Below are positions 21,554-32,229 of a stretch of 64,000 nt of DNA, in pieces; within the stretch, counting starts at the first letter, position 1, and every line of letters starts with the position of its first letter. Location: the NCBI GenBank assembly GCA_037176705.1, contig CM073908.1:131863430-131927429 (forward strand), read 5' to 3'. Made by a program: the position numbers and the translations under genes. This DNA is from Molossus alvarezi. Lineage: Eukaryota; Chordata; Mammalia; Chiroptera; Molossidae. Under the pieces are notes generated by a model. That model had not been told where the DNA came from and did not search any database. It was given only the letters and a program-made list of their open reading frames with translations.

Positions 21554-22104
21554 CTTAGTTTATGGCAATAACAAGGTTGACATGCAGCAACTGGTAAAGG
21601 AATTTATAGTCATTGGTGGGCTTTTAAACAGTAGCTTGACACTTTAAGGACACTTCCTGCCTAGTTTGGGGTTTGACAATTGGCACATTGAGAGGGTCTA
21701 TGGCCTGCAGTCAGCACACGTGTGATATGTCCCTGACTGGTTCTTAAACTGCCTTTCATCTACCCACTCCTTGATCCATCTTTACTTGCTCTATATTGAT
21801 TGCTGTTTGATGTCTCCAAATCCTTGTTTACTCTGGCTTTTATACTTTGACATCCCTGTTGATTACATTTTCTATGCCTCAAAACCTTCCCACTTCTTTC
21901 CTTTCGTGGCTTTCCTCCTATTGCATGGTGCTGTGCTTGTTCTAGGCATGACTGCTCCCATTTCATCTATTCAATTTGGTCTTGTTAGACTCTCTTGGTG
22001 GTCTGCCCTAACAAGCAGCCCTGTTGAGTGAAATTTAGTATCCTAGGTTCCCTGATACCTGACCTTGAGTCCAGAGAACCTGCCCTTCAGGAAACTTGTG
22101 GCAG
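21554..22104. other. Unassigned sequence
   Basis: No repeat recognised. An 86-codon + frame (21771-22031) is hydrophobic by composition but lacks any recognisable family. Chance is more likely. Confidence 0.45.
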
Positions 22105-22200
22105 AGGGTTAGGTATGAAAATGGTATTGGATTTGAAACTAAAAAATCCTGAGTTCACATCTCTGCCCCAATACTCACTAGTTTGGTAAAGACAATGCTC
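22105..22200 (+). repeat. MIR SINE remnant
   Basis: 'ttggatttgaaactaaaaaa' followed by 'cctgagttcacatctctgcc' is in MIR order, left half only. Confidence 0.45.
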
Positions 22201-22229
22201 ACCAAATATTCTATTTGCAACCCCTTATT

Positions 22230-22525
22230 GCCAGCCTTTCCAGTTAGACTGGTGTTACTTGACTAGTTCTGGCCAATAGGAAAGCAGTTAAGAACAGCAT
22301 GCCTCATCCATTACTTCAACATTTGCTTTCATAAAAATATGTTCCAGATCATGTACATAGAAGGTGGCAGAGCCTTCATCATCTTGAGTCTCTTAGAAAC
22401 TGTACTGAGCAGAGCCCCTCACTAATCCATGCTGCATATGTAATATTGTGAGAATAAACACAATAAGAACAATAAGCCTCTATTGTGTTAAACTGTTTAA
22501 ATTTTAGAGTTAATTCTTCCCATAT
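22230..22525 (+). mobile_element. MLT1-like LTR remnant
   Basis: 'ctggccaataggaaagcagt', 'tgagcagagcccctcac', 'gagaataaacacaataag' and 'aaactgtttaaattttagag' echo the ERVL-MaLR LTR plan, weakly conserved. Confidence 0.45.
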
Positions 22526-22629
22526 ACTAGCCTATTCTATTTTAATAAATTTATTAATAATGTGTCATTGAACAAGATATATAACTTCTTTAGTCCTAAG
22601 TTTTCTCATCAGAAACATAGGAATGATAC

Positions 22630-23000
22630 CTTGCTATGGACTAAATATATCCCCACCAAATTCATATGTTGAAAAACCTAATCCCCAGTGTGAGGGTATT
22701 CACAGGTGAGACCTTTGGGAAGTGATTAGGTCATAAGGACAGAGCTCTCATAAATGGGATCAGTGCCCTTATAAAAGAGACCCCAGGAAGGTCCCTCACC
22801 CCTTCCACCATGTGAGGACGTAGCAAAAAGAAGGTCATCTGTGAACCAGGAAGTAATTCCTCACAAGACTGAATCTGCTGGCATTTTGATATGGGACTTT
22901 GTAACTGTGAGAAATAAATTTCTGTTCTGTATAAGTCATCTAGTCTATGGTATTCGCTTATAGCGCAATGATTTATAATATAGAAGTCGGTTTGGTTCAT
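22630..23000 (+). mobile_element. ERVL-MaLR (MST-type) solo LTR
   Basis: Clear match in order: 'ttgctatggactaaatatat', 'aaattcatatgttgaa', 'taatccccagtgtgagggta', 'gtgattaggtcataagg', 'gtgcccttataaaagaga', 'tgagaaataaatttctgt'. Near complete. The open frame on the opposite strand (22731-23000) is a shadow. Confidence 0.85.
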
Positions 23001-23112
23001 GCACCATGTTTCCCAGCACAGTTATAGTTTGTCTACTGAGCAACAGATGCTAAACACCCCACAAGATGTGAATGCTACAGCTAGAACTAAGTCTTATAAA
23101 ATCCTTCCTTAG

Positions 23113-23219
23113 ACTTGGGTTCTGTTCCCACTAAGGGCACATACCTTGGTTGCAGTTTGTCCCCGGCCCTGGTTGGGTTGTGCAGGTGGCGACCACTCGA
23201 TGTGTCCCTTTCACGTCGA

Positions 23220-23259
<40 letters not shown>

Positions 23260-23325
23260 CCACTCTATCTGAACAAAATATGGAAAAATGTCCTTGGGTG
23301 AGGATAAATAAATAAAAAATAAAAT
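23113..23325 (+). mobile_element. 5'-truncated Ves SINE (type II tail)
   Basis: Begins inside the head just before the B box region ('gggttctgttcccac'), so the A box is missing. It continues through 'gttgtgcaggtggcgacc', a long (CT)n run (23224-23256) and the type II tail 'atggaaaaatgtccttgg'. Exact 15-bp duplications aaaatccttccttag at 23098-23112 and 23326-23340 show a young insertion already truncated when it landed. Confidence 0.95.
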
Positions 23326-23340
23326 AAAATCCTTCCTTAG

Positions 23341-24174
23341 TTGTCTTTTGACTTGCCTAGACCTCCATCTTTCTGGCTTATGACACATTTTTGTCTTCAT
23401 TTCCCCAAAATCCTTTCCTACCTCTTTGCAGTTGAGTTCTTTCAGGTTTCTGTTTGTCCTTGACCCCCACCTGGCCTTCTAGGTTCTGGAATAGAGCTTA
23501 TTTTAGGGTGTTCCCCTGGCTACCACATTCTTGTGGACCTGGAACTGGGGCCAAGTTTCTGGATTATATTCTAATACAACATTAGATTTTTTAAAAATAC
23601 AGGAAGAACAAGGCGGGGTACAGGTGAAGAGATGTTGAATGCAATTCTTAATGGAGACAGTTGGCTATGTAAGCAGCTCAGAAAAAAAGAAGAAAAAAAA
23701 AACAGGAACTAGAGGTATGAATTAGATTTGGGAGACATTGGCTAACAGGAAGTAATTGAAACAATGGTGAAAAAGGAACTATCCTATGAGATGATAAATG
23801 CACAAGACACAGAGACTTAGGGAGCAATATTTAAGGCAGCAGTGTAGAAAGTATGAGGTCATTCTCACATGCTGGAACCCAGGAAGAATAACATTTAGGA
23901 AACATTTGCCATCCTAAGTGCTACACTCATATTAAAGCAAAGCACACAACCACTTTCTTGGATTTTATAATCTTCTATATTTTCCAATCTTTCAAGATTC
24001 TTGTTTTTTGTTCTCATGAGCATAGTTTCCTTAGGAAGCTCACGGAGGAGGGAATTATCCAATTCTGAATGGAGGCAGAATTCTAGCTTTCCTGGTCTCC
24101 TTGGCTACAATGCCATCTAATGGAAACAAGGCCTCACCCACATTTTTTACAAATAAAAAGTGAGAGCTGCTTTG
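23341..24174. other. Unassigned sequence
   Basis: No element recognised beyond an A-rich patch near 23680-23702. No plausible exon. Confidence 0.5.
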
Positions 24175-24420
24175 TGAAAACTTCCCTGAACATCTCTCCT
24201 TCCCACTTAAGCCTGTGTCCTGCCTGTTATCCCTGCACCTTGTGCATGTATTATACTATGTTGTGCTTGTCCCTTTTACATTTCTATCTCCCCTAATAAG
24301 TTGTGAGGCCCTTAAAGGGGGGGGGCTCATGTACATCTTTGTTATAGTAGCTACACAATAATTGGCAGAAAGTGGGAGTTCTATAAATGTTTTTGAAATA
24401 CCATTGAACTGAATGTATTA
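24175..24420 (+). repeat. L2 LINE 3' remnant
   Basis: 'aaaacttccctgaacatctc', 'ttgtgaggcccttaaagg', 'gtacatctttgttatagtag' and 'tctataaatgtttttgaaat' preserve the L2 3' order with a C-rich expansion (24318-24326, G run). Confidence 0.65.
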
Positions 24421-25184
24421 AACCAGTGAATATAAACTCCAGATCTTCAAAACCACAAATAACAGAATATGCTAATTCAGCTCAGAGTACCTCCAAATGC
24501 AAAGGGGTCCTGGGCAATATCTCTGGTGTTGTATAAAGTGCCCAAGGAAAAAGAACTTCCTGGGATATTCCATAGAGGCTACAACGCTTCTCACTTTTCA
24601 TTTTATTGAAACAAATTTCTCTGGTGACAGAGAGAATGGGGAGTGATTGTATATGAGAGGAGGGATACACTTTGTGATAAATATACCCTTAAAATAAAGC
24701 AGAATTCAGACCCCAGTAGTGATTTGTCTTAAAAGTTGTCTCTAAGACCATCTTTCTGATGGTTTATAGGAAATATGTTGTTTAACTTTGCAAAGGGAAT
24801 GCCCTAATTAATTCAAACTTTAAAAGTTCATACACTTAAAACTGAATGAGAAGCATGTAGCCATTGAGAGTCAGCAGGAATAGAATGGAATCATAAATAT
24901 CAGGACCAAAAAACCAAGTTGGCAATGACTGAGGCATAAGAAAAATGATAAGGAAAAGAAAAACTAAGTGCTTAGAATAGACTGCAAATGAGAATGAAAA
25001 AGGAATATTTCTCAATTCCTATGTTACTTTCAACTTTCCATCAATGAAAATGATCATCAAATTGTTAAGGGTAGGATGAACTTTTTAGGGGACATTGAGG
25101 CCAAATAAGTAAATAAGTAAGAGCTATTTTAAAAAGTATGAGATTAAGGAACTCTAATTCTAATCCCAGCCTCTTTTTCATTAA
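24421..25184. other. Unassigned sequence
   Basis: AT-rich, no element or gene recognised. Confidence 0.5.
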
Positions 25185-25377
25185 CTTTTTAAAAATTGAT
25201 TTTAGAGAGGGAAGAAAAGAGAGAGAGAGAGAGAGAAACATCGATGTGAGAGAGACACATTGATCTGTTGCCTCCTATACACACCCCAACTGGGGATCAA
25301 ACCCAAAACCTAGGTATGTGCCCTGACTTCCTGGTGCAAAAAACGATGCACCAACCAACTGAGCCACACCAGCCAGG
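25185..25377 (-). mobile_element. Ves SINE, older, minus strand
   Basis: From 'aaaaattgattttagagagg' (A-rich tail side) through (GA)n and 'cacattgatctgttgcctcc' to the head 'ccaactgagccacaccagcc'. Shorter than the youngest copies. Confidence 0.88.
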
Positions 25378-25502
25378 AAGGAGCCACTTTAAAAGAACTT
25401 GTGTCTCTAGACCCTAAATAATTGAATGCAGTATTGGAGGGATGGAAAAGAAGAATGGGAAAGTGAACACACATTTATTAGGCATCTCCGTCATTCTAGG
25501 AT

Positions 25503-25668
25503 TTTGCTACTCTAAGTGTGGTCCACAACCAGCAACAGCAGCATCATCTGGAAGCTTTTTAGAAACTGAGAATTTGAGACCTAATCTCAGACCTGCCGCT
25601 GCAGAATCTGCATTTTAATGAGATTCTCAGGTGATTTTGCGTACATATTAAATTTTAAAACACTAGGG
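25503..25668. repeat. MER5-like hAT-Charlie element
   Basis: 'agtgtggtccacaaccagca', 'cagcatcatctggaagcttt', 'gcagaatctgcattttaatg' and 'ttctcaggtgattttgcg' are in MER5 family order. Ends are approximate because the termini are inverted repeats. Confidence 0.7.
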
Positions 25669-25679
25669 ACCATGTTGGG

Positions 25680-25855
25680 AGATAGATGATATAGATAGAT
25701 AGAGATAGAGACAGAGATAGATATAGAGGTAGAGATAGAGATAGATAGAGATAGAGATAGAGATAGAGATAGAGATAGAGATAGAGATACACACATCAAT
25801 ATATATATTTTATATATATATGTGTGTGTGTGTGTATATATATACATATATATAA
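25680..25855 (+). repeat. (GATAGA)n / (TA,TG)n microsatellite
   Basis: About 110 bp of degenerate GATAGA/GAGATA hexamers, then alternating TA and TG dinucleotides (about 25800-25855). Reading frames across it give Ser/Ile repeats and are artefacts. Confidence 0.9.
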
Positions 25856-25861
25856 TCACTT

Positions 25862-26032
25862 AAATTTTACAAAAACCATATGAGGTAGAATTTAATTCCT
25901 CATTTTATAGATAAAGAAACTCAAGCTCAAGTCAAATGAGTCTCATTTGCCTAGTGTCAGAGTTAGTAAGTAATACAACCAGGATTCATGGTCTTGTAGA
26001 GTCTGGCATTTCCAAAGTCCATGCTATAACTG
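25862..26032 (-). repeat. MIR SINE remnant
   Basis: Reverse MIR order: 'aaaccatatgaggtagaatt', 'cattttatagataaagaaac', 'gagttagtaagtaatacaac', 'ccaggattcatggtcttg'. Confidence 0.7.
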
Positions 26033-26249
26033 GGACTTTGGAACATAATGGTTTCTACCATAAATAATTTGTAGATATGAACATAAAATACCCCCAGTCA
26101 TAATGACTACAGAGAAACAGAAATAATCACAATGCCTGTGAAGATGCATTTATGATTTTTAAGAAGGAAACAAATATCAATTCCTAAAAAATCTACAGAA
26201 TGAAAAGTTCAATATGCATTAAGAAGGAGCTGGGAAGGACTATAAAATT

Positions 26250-27075
26250 CTAAGTTCAATTTATTCACTGTTTGTTGATCATGTGCCTGCTAGGTACAAA
26301 TCTAGGTACTTGGGAAACATTAGTAAATATAACATGTGAAGAAGATCCCTGCCCTCACAGAGTTCACAGTCTCGGAGGGATGCAATAAACAGTAGACATA
26401 ATGGCCCGGCCGGTGTGGCTCAATAGTTGAGCATCGACCCATGCACCAAGAGGTCACCAGTTCAATTCCCAGTCAGGGCACATGCCCAGGTCGTGGGCCC
26501 AATCCCCAGTGGGGGCATGCAGGAGGCAGCCAATTGACGTTCTCTCTCATCAATGTTTCTATCTCTCGCTCCTTCTCCCTTCCTCTCTCTATAAAATTAA
26601 TAAAGAAAAAATTTTTAAAAAGACAATGGGCATAATGAATAAGTAAATTAAATAGCAAAGAGTTAAAAGGGAAAAGTTGAGGGGGATGGTAAAGAGAAGT
26701 GAAGTATAGGAAATAGGACAGGGGTGCAGTCTGCAATATTGAAAAGGATAGGAAGGGTGGGCTCCATTGAAATGGTGAAATAAGAGGGAATTAAGAGGGT
26801 AAGCCAGTGAGATATCTGGGAGCAGAATGCTACAGTTAGACACAGCTAATATAGAAACCCTAATGTGGAGGTGTGTTCCAGGGACAACAAGGTAGTCAGT
26901 TTGTATGTAGCAGAGCTGGCAAGGGAGACACAGTAGGAGAGGTCAGATAGGTAACAGGGGACCGATCACGTAGGGACTCATGAAACAATATGAGGACTTT
27001 GTATTGCATATTGTGTGAAATGTGAAAACATTGACAGGATTTTAGCAGCAAAATGATATTATCTTATTTCAATAT
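26250..27075. repeat. Ancient long interspersed repeat, SINE-split
   Basis: 'gtgcctgctaggtacaaatc', 'gatccctgccctcacagagt', then after the SINE 'gtaagccagtgagatatctg', 'gtgttccagggacaacaag', 'gtagggactcatgaaacaat', 'ggattttagcagcaaaatga'. This collinear order is that of an old mammalian repeat over 700 bp long, also seen at 20175, 28990 and 53810. I do not assign a family. Confidence 0.55.
26404..26620 (+). mobile_element. Ves SINE (type I)
   Basis: Well-preserved: 'ggcccggccggtgtggctca', B box 'agttcaattcc', 'gggggcatgcaggaggcagc', CT tract and 'aattaataaagaaaaaattt'. Flanking 'acataatg' and 'gcataatg' may be the target duplication. Confidence 0.92.
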
Positions 27076-28392
27076 TTTCAAGTTAACTCTAAAAATAAAT
27101 TAAAAAAAACAAATAATAACGTTCACTCTAGCTGCTGGGTTGAAACTAGACTATAGCAGGCAAGTCTAGAAGCAAGAGGATCAAAGTTATTGTGTACAGT
27201 AGAGTCACATCTTATGCAGGGTTAGGTTTTAAAACTAAAACCTTTGTGTCTTCTTACTGTTCCATTAAGAGAGCAGAGAGGTAATAGCTGACTTGTGTTT
27301 AGAAATCATGCTACACAAAAAATTTAAAGAACTGTGTTGTGATAGAACCAATTTTCTCATTATGACCCCCAAAGGGCCGATAGAAGAAGCTATGGGAAGA
27401 TAGAGTCCAGTTCAATATATGGCAGGACTTCTGCACAGTAAAACTTGCCTGTCACTAAACATTTTGTACAAGGGTGGACTTATCTATGTGACAGAGGTTG
27501 CTTTTTAAAGGGAATTCAGACACGGGTTATACAAGATGCCCGATTCCTTCCAAATTTGCAGTTGCTCCATCCTACTCCACACCAAACTAACTTCATTTCC
27601 AGAGTTCTAATGAGGGCAGGACCCCAGGAGATTTGTCACAGAACACTAATAATTTCGGGTTGTTATTTAAAAGTCACCTCCTCTTTAGAAAATGTACCTT
27701 CACTTCTAGCCCCATGGTGACAAGCTTTTCCCAGGTCCCAGGACAAACATTAAAGATAAATAGAGGGAGACAGATACCCAAGATCAAGGACAGAGAGCCC
27801 ATAATCTCAAGGGACCCTTTTTGTGAGAGGGCAACATCTCTCCCTCTTCCCTTTTAGTACCTTTCTTCTCACTCTACCCGTGGGTTTGCTTGACTACTAT
27901 CATAATGTTCTTATGAATCAGATGGAAAAATTAGGGCTTACTGGTATATCAAGTGGGTTCAAAGGCTGAATTGATGGGTATTTGATGAATGGGTCCTATC
28001 AACATGAGTCCCTAATGGCATGCCTATGGTTCCTGGATCTGATCAGATCTTTTACAACCGCAGAAGTAGATACCTAGCAAATTTCAACTTTTGCTTGCTG
28101 TCAGGAAAAAACAGTGTTCTTCCTTGGCATACAAGCTCAGATATGAACCCAAACCACTATAATCAAACTCTCCTCTGGATAACTGCAAACATATTCTCTG
28201 GTTTTCCCTATCAATGATAGTCACTTACTCAACAGAGGTGCTTTGGGAACCAAGGTGAAAGTTGTTTGTCTGTTTCAAAGTTCATGATTCTCAGAGGAGG
28301 TCCATTTCTCCCTGAGTTCTGTCACTATGCTATTCAGGTGGTAGTTTTTGCCATTGTATATCCATGGACTAAATGATATATTTAACCCTATA
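27076..28392. other. Unassigned sequence, 1.3 kb
   Basis: The left ~110 bp (to about 27185) may extend the old repeat ('cactctagctgctgggttga'). The rest contains no recognisable element and three unremarkable open frames of 65-91 codons on the + strand without known domains. Confidence 0.45.
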
Positions 28393-28394
28393 TA

Positions 28395-28515
28395 CCAGGT
28401 GGGGCAAAAATGGGTTTACAGTTGGAGTACAGAAACACCGAGTTTATTTTTGTAATATTATTTATTATATTATTTTTCATATGAACAACTGTAAACCTAC
28501 TTTTGCCCCACCCTG
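28395..28515. mobile_element. Palindromic mariner-type MITE
   Basis: A 121-bp element with ~30-bp inverted ends: left 'ggtggggcaaaaatgggttt', right 'aaacctacttttgccccacc' as its reverse complement with few mismatches. TA lies immediately outside each end (28393-28394 and 28516-28517). The middle is AT-rich and carries no gene. TA duplication plus a 'GGGGCAAAA' terminus points to a Tc1/mariner non-autonomous family. Confidence 0.88.
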
Positions 28516-28744
28516 TATGAGTGAATAAAAGCCAGAACAGTGTTAAGCTAGCAACAAGTACTAAAATTCAAATATTCCAATGTTAAGTGAGAAAAATAAC
28601 TCCAAAACCTCATTTCTCCATAGTTCATTCAAGGATCGCCTTGTCTTCAACCAGCACTGGGGGGAGGGGTGCCATGGTGGCAGGGGCAGAACATTCTACT
28701 AAGTAGAGTGATTCAACTCAACCAAAAGATCTGAGAATTTGGTA

Positions 28745-28986
28745 ACATCTTTGCTCCTTTGTCTAGAGATGCTACCCAACTTATGGCAGACATTCTTTCC
28801 ATTTCTGCTTCACCTTGTATTATCAACTTCTTTCTCTTGCATTTTTACATTTTCCAAGTCAAGTACAGAACCACCAAGCTCAGCTGCTCCCACATTACTT
28901 ATCCACAGAAACTATGAGATAATTTCATTTGTTTTAAGCTACTAAGTTTGGGGGTGATTTGTTATACAGCAAAAGATAACTAACAC
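28745..28986 (+). mobile_element. MLT1-like LTR 3' part
   Basis: 'agctcagctgctcccacatt', 'atccacagaaactatgagat', 'ttgttttaagctactaagtt', 'ttgttatacagcaaaagata' is the MaLR LTR terminus. The left half is faint. Confidence 0.75.
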
Positions 28987-28989
28987 ATT

Positions 28990-29240
28990 AGGACTTCAGA
29001 TGGCCCACTTTGGTCAAAGTGGAAGGAATCACATATGAAAATAATAAAGCATTCAGAGAAAAATGAAGACTGAAGCCATATTGCAGGGTATCTTGAATGT
29101 CATGCTAAGGGGTCTATACTTTATCTGAAGAGGCAACAAGGGTTCTATGAATATTTCTGAACAGGGGACTTATCAAAGGAGTGTGTTAGAATGATTGCTT
29201 TAGTAGGTCTGCCTGGAATAAATTAGAAAAAGAAAGCATG
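28990..29240. repeat. Ancient interspersed repeat fragment
   Basis: 'atgtcatgctaaggggtcta', 'ctttatctgaagaggcaaca', 'aacaggggacttatcaaagg' has the same order as 26950-27075, so it is another copy of that old repeat. Confidence 0.5.
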
Positions 29241-29349
29241 AAGGTAGAAAAGATAGATCATTCACATTAATATTCCATTCTAGTTATGTGTGCTGCTTAA
29301 TCATATGAAACCCACTCTGCCCCATATGTTTTTCATACACTGAGCTAAC

Positions 29350-29460
29350 TTGAGATGGATGGCAAGATTCATGGCCAATTCTTTTTTGAATCCTCTGAAC
29401 CATTCAGCACAGTGCCTTGCACATAGTAAGTACTTGGTAATATGTGAAACATGAATAAAA
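29350..29460 (+). repeat. L2 LINE 3' end
   Basis: 'atggcaagattcatggccaa' then 'cagcacagtgccttgcacat' and 'agtaagtacttggtaatatg' match the L2 terminus. Confidence 0.65.
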
Positions 29461-29947
29461 CCTTCCTAAATTTGCTCCACTTCCCTGCAGACAGAATAAT
29501 ACTCTTTCTACAATATTTTGTTCATATAGGTAATAGACCACTTTTCAACTTTTAGCATTACATTACTAATTACACTTCCTTTGTCTCCCCTCTTCAGGAC
29601 AGTCAGGATTCCCTACATAATTTGCCAGGCCAAAGCAAAATGAAAGTGCAGGCCTCCCTGTTTCAAAAAATAACAGGAATTGCAAGCTAGTGACTGGGGC
29701 TGGGGAGATACTTCTGAGTTGAGAGCCCCGGGTGCACAGGTCACAACTCAGGAAGCTGGACTTAAAGGCAATAATTCTGTTTTATGCATTGTTTTCATCA
29801 TGGTTCCCAATGTGGGAGTGTTCAGTTGGTGGGGAATAAATGTACTGAGTCAATGATGAAGGTCAGGAGGGTTATATGGCAAGGGAAAGTGTACTTGGGA
29901 ATGGAGTTCACCCTGGAGTTCAGATGGCCTGTTTAAGATGTAGCCAG

Positions 29948-29966
29948 GAGCGCCATCTGCTGGCGT
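29948..29966 (+). promoter_or_regulatory. Candidate CTCF motif
   Basis: Sequence gagcgccatctgctggcgt carries the reverse-complement CTCF core (GCGCC-N-TCTGCTGGC). Motif match only; binding is not shown. Confidence 0.4.
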
Positions 29967-30608
29967 ACCCCCTCTCCTGCCTGGACTTCCTACCCTGAGC
30001 TTCTGTACTGCAGGATTTTCTCCCACATATCCTCACATGGTCCAAAAGACCTGCTTGTCTTATATTGACTCCCCCTCTAGGGCACTCTGGTTTTGGCAGG
30101 GTTATTTATTACATTTTCCTTATGTACTGACAATGGCAGTGATTTAATATGTAAGAAGCAAATGGCTGGAGGGATTTTCTAGGCAGAAACAATGTATTAA
30201 TAACATAAGACACTATGACTTGGTACCCATAACATAAAGAAAACAAGTGAGTGATTTAAAAACATGCTGCAAATTCTAAATTTTTGAAAAATTCAGAAGG
30301 GCAGAAAAGCACATATTGATCACTCTCTTTGAGGGATGGCACAGACCTTGGAGATGAGCTATGACCATAAAGAATTGTTTTCTCAATTAGACAAACAAGA
30401 CAATTGATTGAATCCCTTCTTACCACAGGTGAGTAGCCTACACACAAAACACAAATATTTTTCTTTGTACCTGAACAATGCCTCCCTGAATTACTGAGGA
30501 AAAGAAGCAGCTTGAAGGATATTAGTCTTTCCCCCACCTTCCCCCTCATTTTTGGCAAGTTGCAGCCAAGACTGAAAAAACTGCAGGCAAAGCTTAGCAA
30601 TTGTAATG

Positions 30609-30626
30609 GTGACCCCTAGTGGCAAC
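30609..30626 (+). promoter_or_regulatory. Candidate CTCF motif
   Basis: Sequence ggtgacccctagtggcaa resembles the CTCF core CCCCTAGTGGC in the same orientation as the motif at 29948. Motif match only. Confidence 0.35.
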
Positions 30627-30825
30627 TGTTTGCAAATGAAAAACTGGCTTCGTTTCTCTGCCAAGGATGTCAATTCTATTAAAATACTTTCTTTAAGAAG
30701 GATATTGGCAATGTTGTTAAACTGTAATAAAAAACTAATTGTATGTTGGTTCCAAAAATCAATATTCTCTCCTTTATTTTATTATCACTAGTTAAATGCA
30801 AGACTTTTCCTTTCAAACGAGGCTT

Positions 30826-30940
30826 TTTTTTTTTTAAGTTGGAGGGATTTTTAATTTTTTTTATTTATTTTTACTTAAGTAATTTAAATTTTTTTTACAG
30901 ATGTTTCTCCTTTTCCCCCCATTGACATCCTCCTCCCATT
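30826..30940 (-). mobile_element. Very short L1 3' end insertion
   Basis: Minus strand. A T-rich tail, then 'acagatgtttctcctttt' and 'cccattgacatcctcc', the terminal ~60 bp of the young L1. Imperfect duplications caaacgaggctttt (30814 on) and caaacaagactctt (30942 on) flank it. It is one of the shortest L1 insertions one could still recognise. Confidence 0.7.
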
Positions 30941-31395
30941 CCAAACAAGACTCTTTTAAAGTAAGAAGCACAGTCTCTGGAAGATCTGCTCAGCAATGGT
31001 AAAAGGGTGCTTTTCACTTCTCCAAGAAAGATGTAAAAATCAGGCCTGATATCAAACCTCGGTTCACCTGTACCCCTGTGTGCCCACTGGGTTCTGAGAA
31101 TCAGTCTTAGTGAGAATTTAATCGGAGTTATTTATGCAAGTCTAATTGAACTCTGGAAAAATGATTAATAATTGAATTGAAATCTGGAAAGATACACAGC
31201 AGTCCCTCCTTCTCTGCTAGGGATACATTCCAAGAGCCCCCGTGTACACCTGAAACCACAAATAGTGCCAAGCCCTATATACACTATGTTTTTCCTACAC
31301 ATACATACGTGTAATAAAGTTTAATGTCTAAATTAGGCACAGTAAGAGATTAACAACAATAACTAATGATATACATTATAACAATATACTGTTAA

Positions 31396-31606
31396 AAGGT
31401 GTGGCTCAGTGCTTGAACATCGACCCATGCACCAAGAGGTCACCGGTTCGATTCCCAGTCAGGGCACATGCCCAGGTTATGGGCCAGATCCTGAGTGGGG
31501 GGCATGCAGGAGGCAGCCAATCGATGTTCTCTCTCATCGATGTCTCTGACTCTTTCTGCCCCTCCCTTCCTCTCTTTCTAAAATCAATAAAGAAAAAAGA
31601 ATTTTT
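31396..31606 (+). mobile_element. Ves SINE (type I)
   Basis: Slightly 5'-shortened head 'ggtgtggctcagtgcttgaa', B box 'ggttcgattcc', 'gggcatgcaggaggcagcca', CT tract and 'aaaatcaataaagaaaaaag' tail. Lies within Tigger-like copy B and is absent from copy A. Confidence 0.9.
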
Positions 31607-31841
31607 TAAGTTATCTGAATGTGGTGTCTCAAAATTTCTTACTGTACTATACTCACCTTTTCACTTAAAGGAGGCACTTTATGGTTTATCTTCAGCACAT
31701 TCAAATTGCTAGCATCACTACTCTTGCACTTTGAGGCCATTAGTAAGTAAAATAAGGGTGACTTTAACACAAGCACTGCAATACTGCCACAGTGGAGCTA
31801 AGAACCCTGTCAGCTAATAACTAACAGGCAGGAAGTATCTA

Positions 31842-32003
31842 CAGTCGGCCCTTGTTTATTTCAGTTAATCAGTTGTAGACTCTACCATGATAAATGAATT
31901 TCCGCTAAGTGGGATTATTTATTTATACACTGTCATCCCTTGCCACTTCACACTATAGAGTGAAGCCGCGAAAGTCGAAGCGTGAAGTGGCGAGGGATGA
32001 CTG
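31842..32003. mobile_element. Nested TA-flanked DNA transposon
   Basis: Starts 'cagtcggcccttgtttattt' after TA (31840-31841) and ends 'gcgagggatgactg' before TA (32004-32005). A second, inner inverted pair ('cactgtcatcccttgccact' and 'agtggcgagggatgact') indicates another insertion or a complex palindrome. It is absent from copy A, so it inserted after copy B was in place. Confidence 0.65.
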
Positions 32004-32229
32004 TACAGCTGAAAACATGGAACAAAGGGATGATTCACTTCCCTAGGGAGACAGGGAAGGTCGGGACCTCACCAGATTTCATCACTACATAGAATGGTGT
32101 GCATTTTAAAACTTATCAATTATGTATTTCTGGAATTTTCCATTTAATAGCTCAGACCATGGTTGACAGCAGGTAACTAAAACCACAGAAAGCAAAACTT
32201 TGGATAAGGGGGCGGGGGAGTCTACTGTA

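Larger units (their letters stand above)
29461..30810. other. Unassigned sequence with two CTCF-like motifs
   Basis: No repeat is recognised except possible traces. The block around 29800-30100 is richer in GC than its surroundings. Minus-strand frames at 30256-30600 and 30491-30673 have no recognisable domain and overlap each other, arguing against coding. CTCF-like motifs at 29948 and 30609 are listed separately. Confidence 0.45.
31200..32227 (+). mobile_element. Tigger-like DNA transposon, copy B
   Basis: Starts 'cagtccctccttctctgcta' and ends 'gggggagtctactg' before TA. It carries the same internal order as copy A ('ttccaagagccccc', 'actatgtttttcct', 'tggaattttccatttaatag'). Interrupted by a Ves SINE (31396-31606) and by another TA-flanked element (31842-32003). 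No transposase. The inserts add about 370 bp. Confidence 0.78.

Noticed and set aside
25587..25859. Ser/Ile repeat frame on the minus strand
   Set aside because: Translation of the GATAGA microsatellite.
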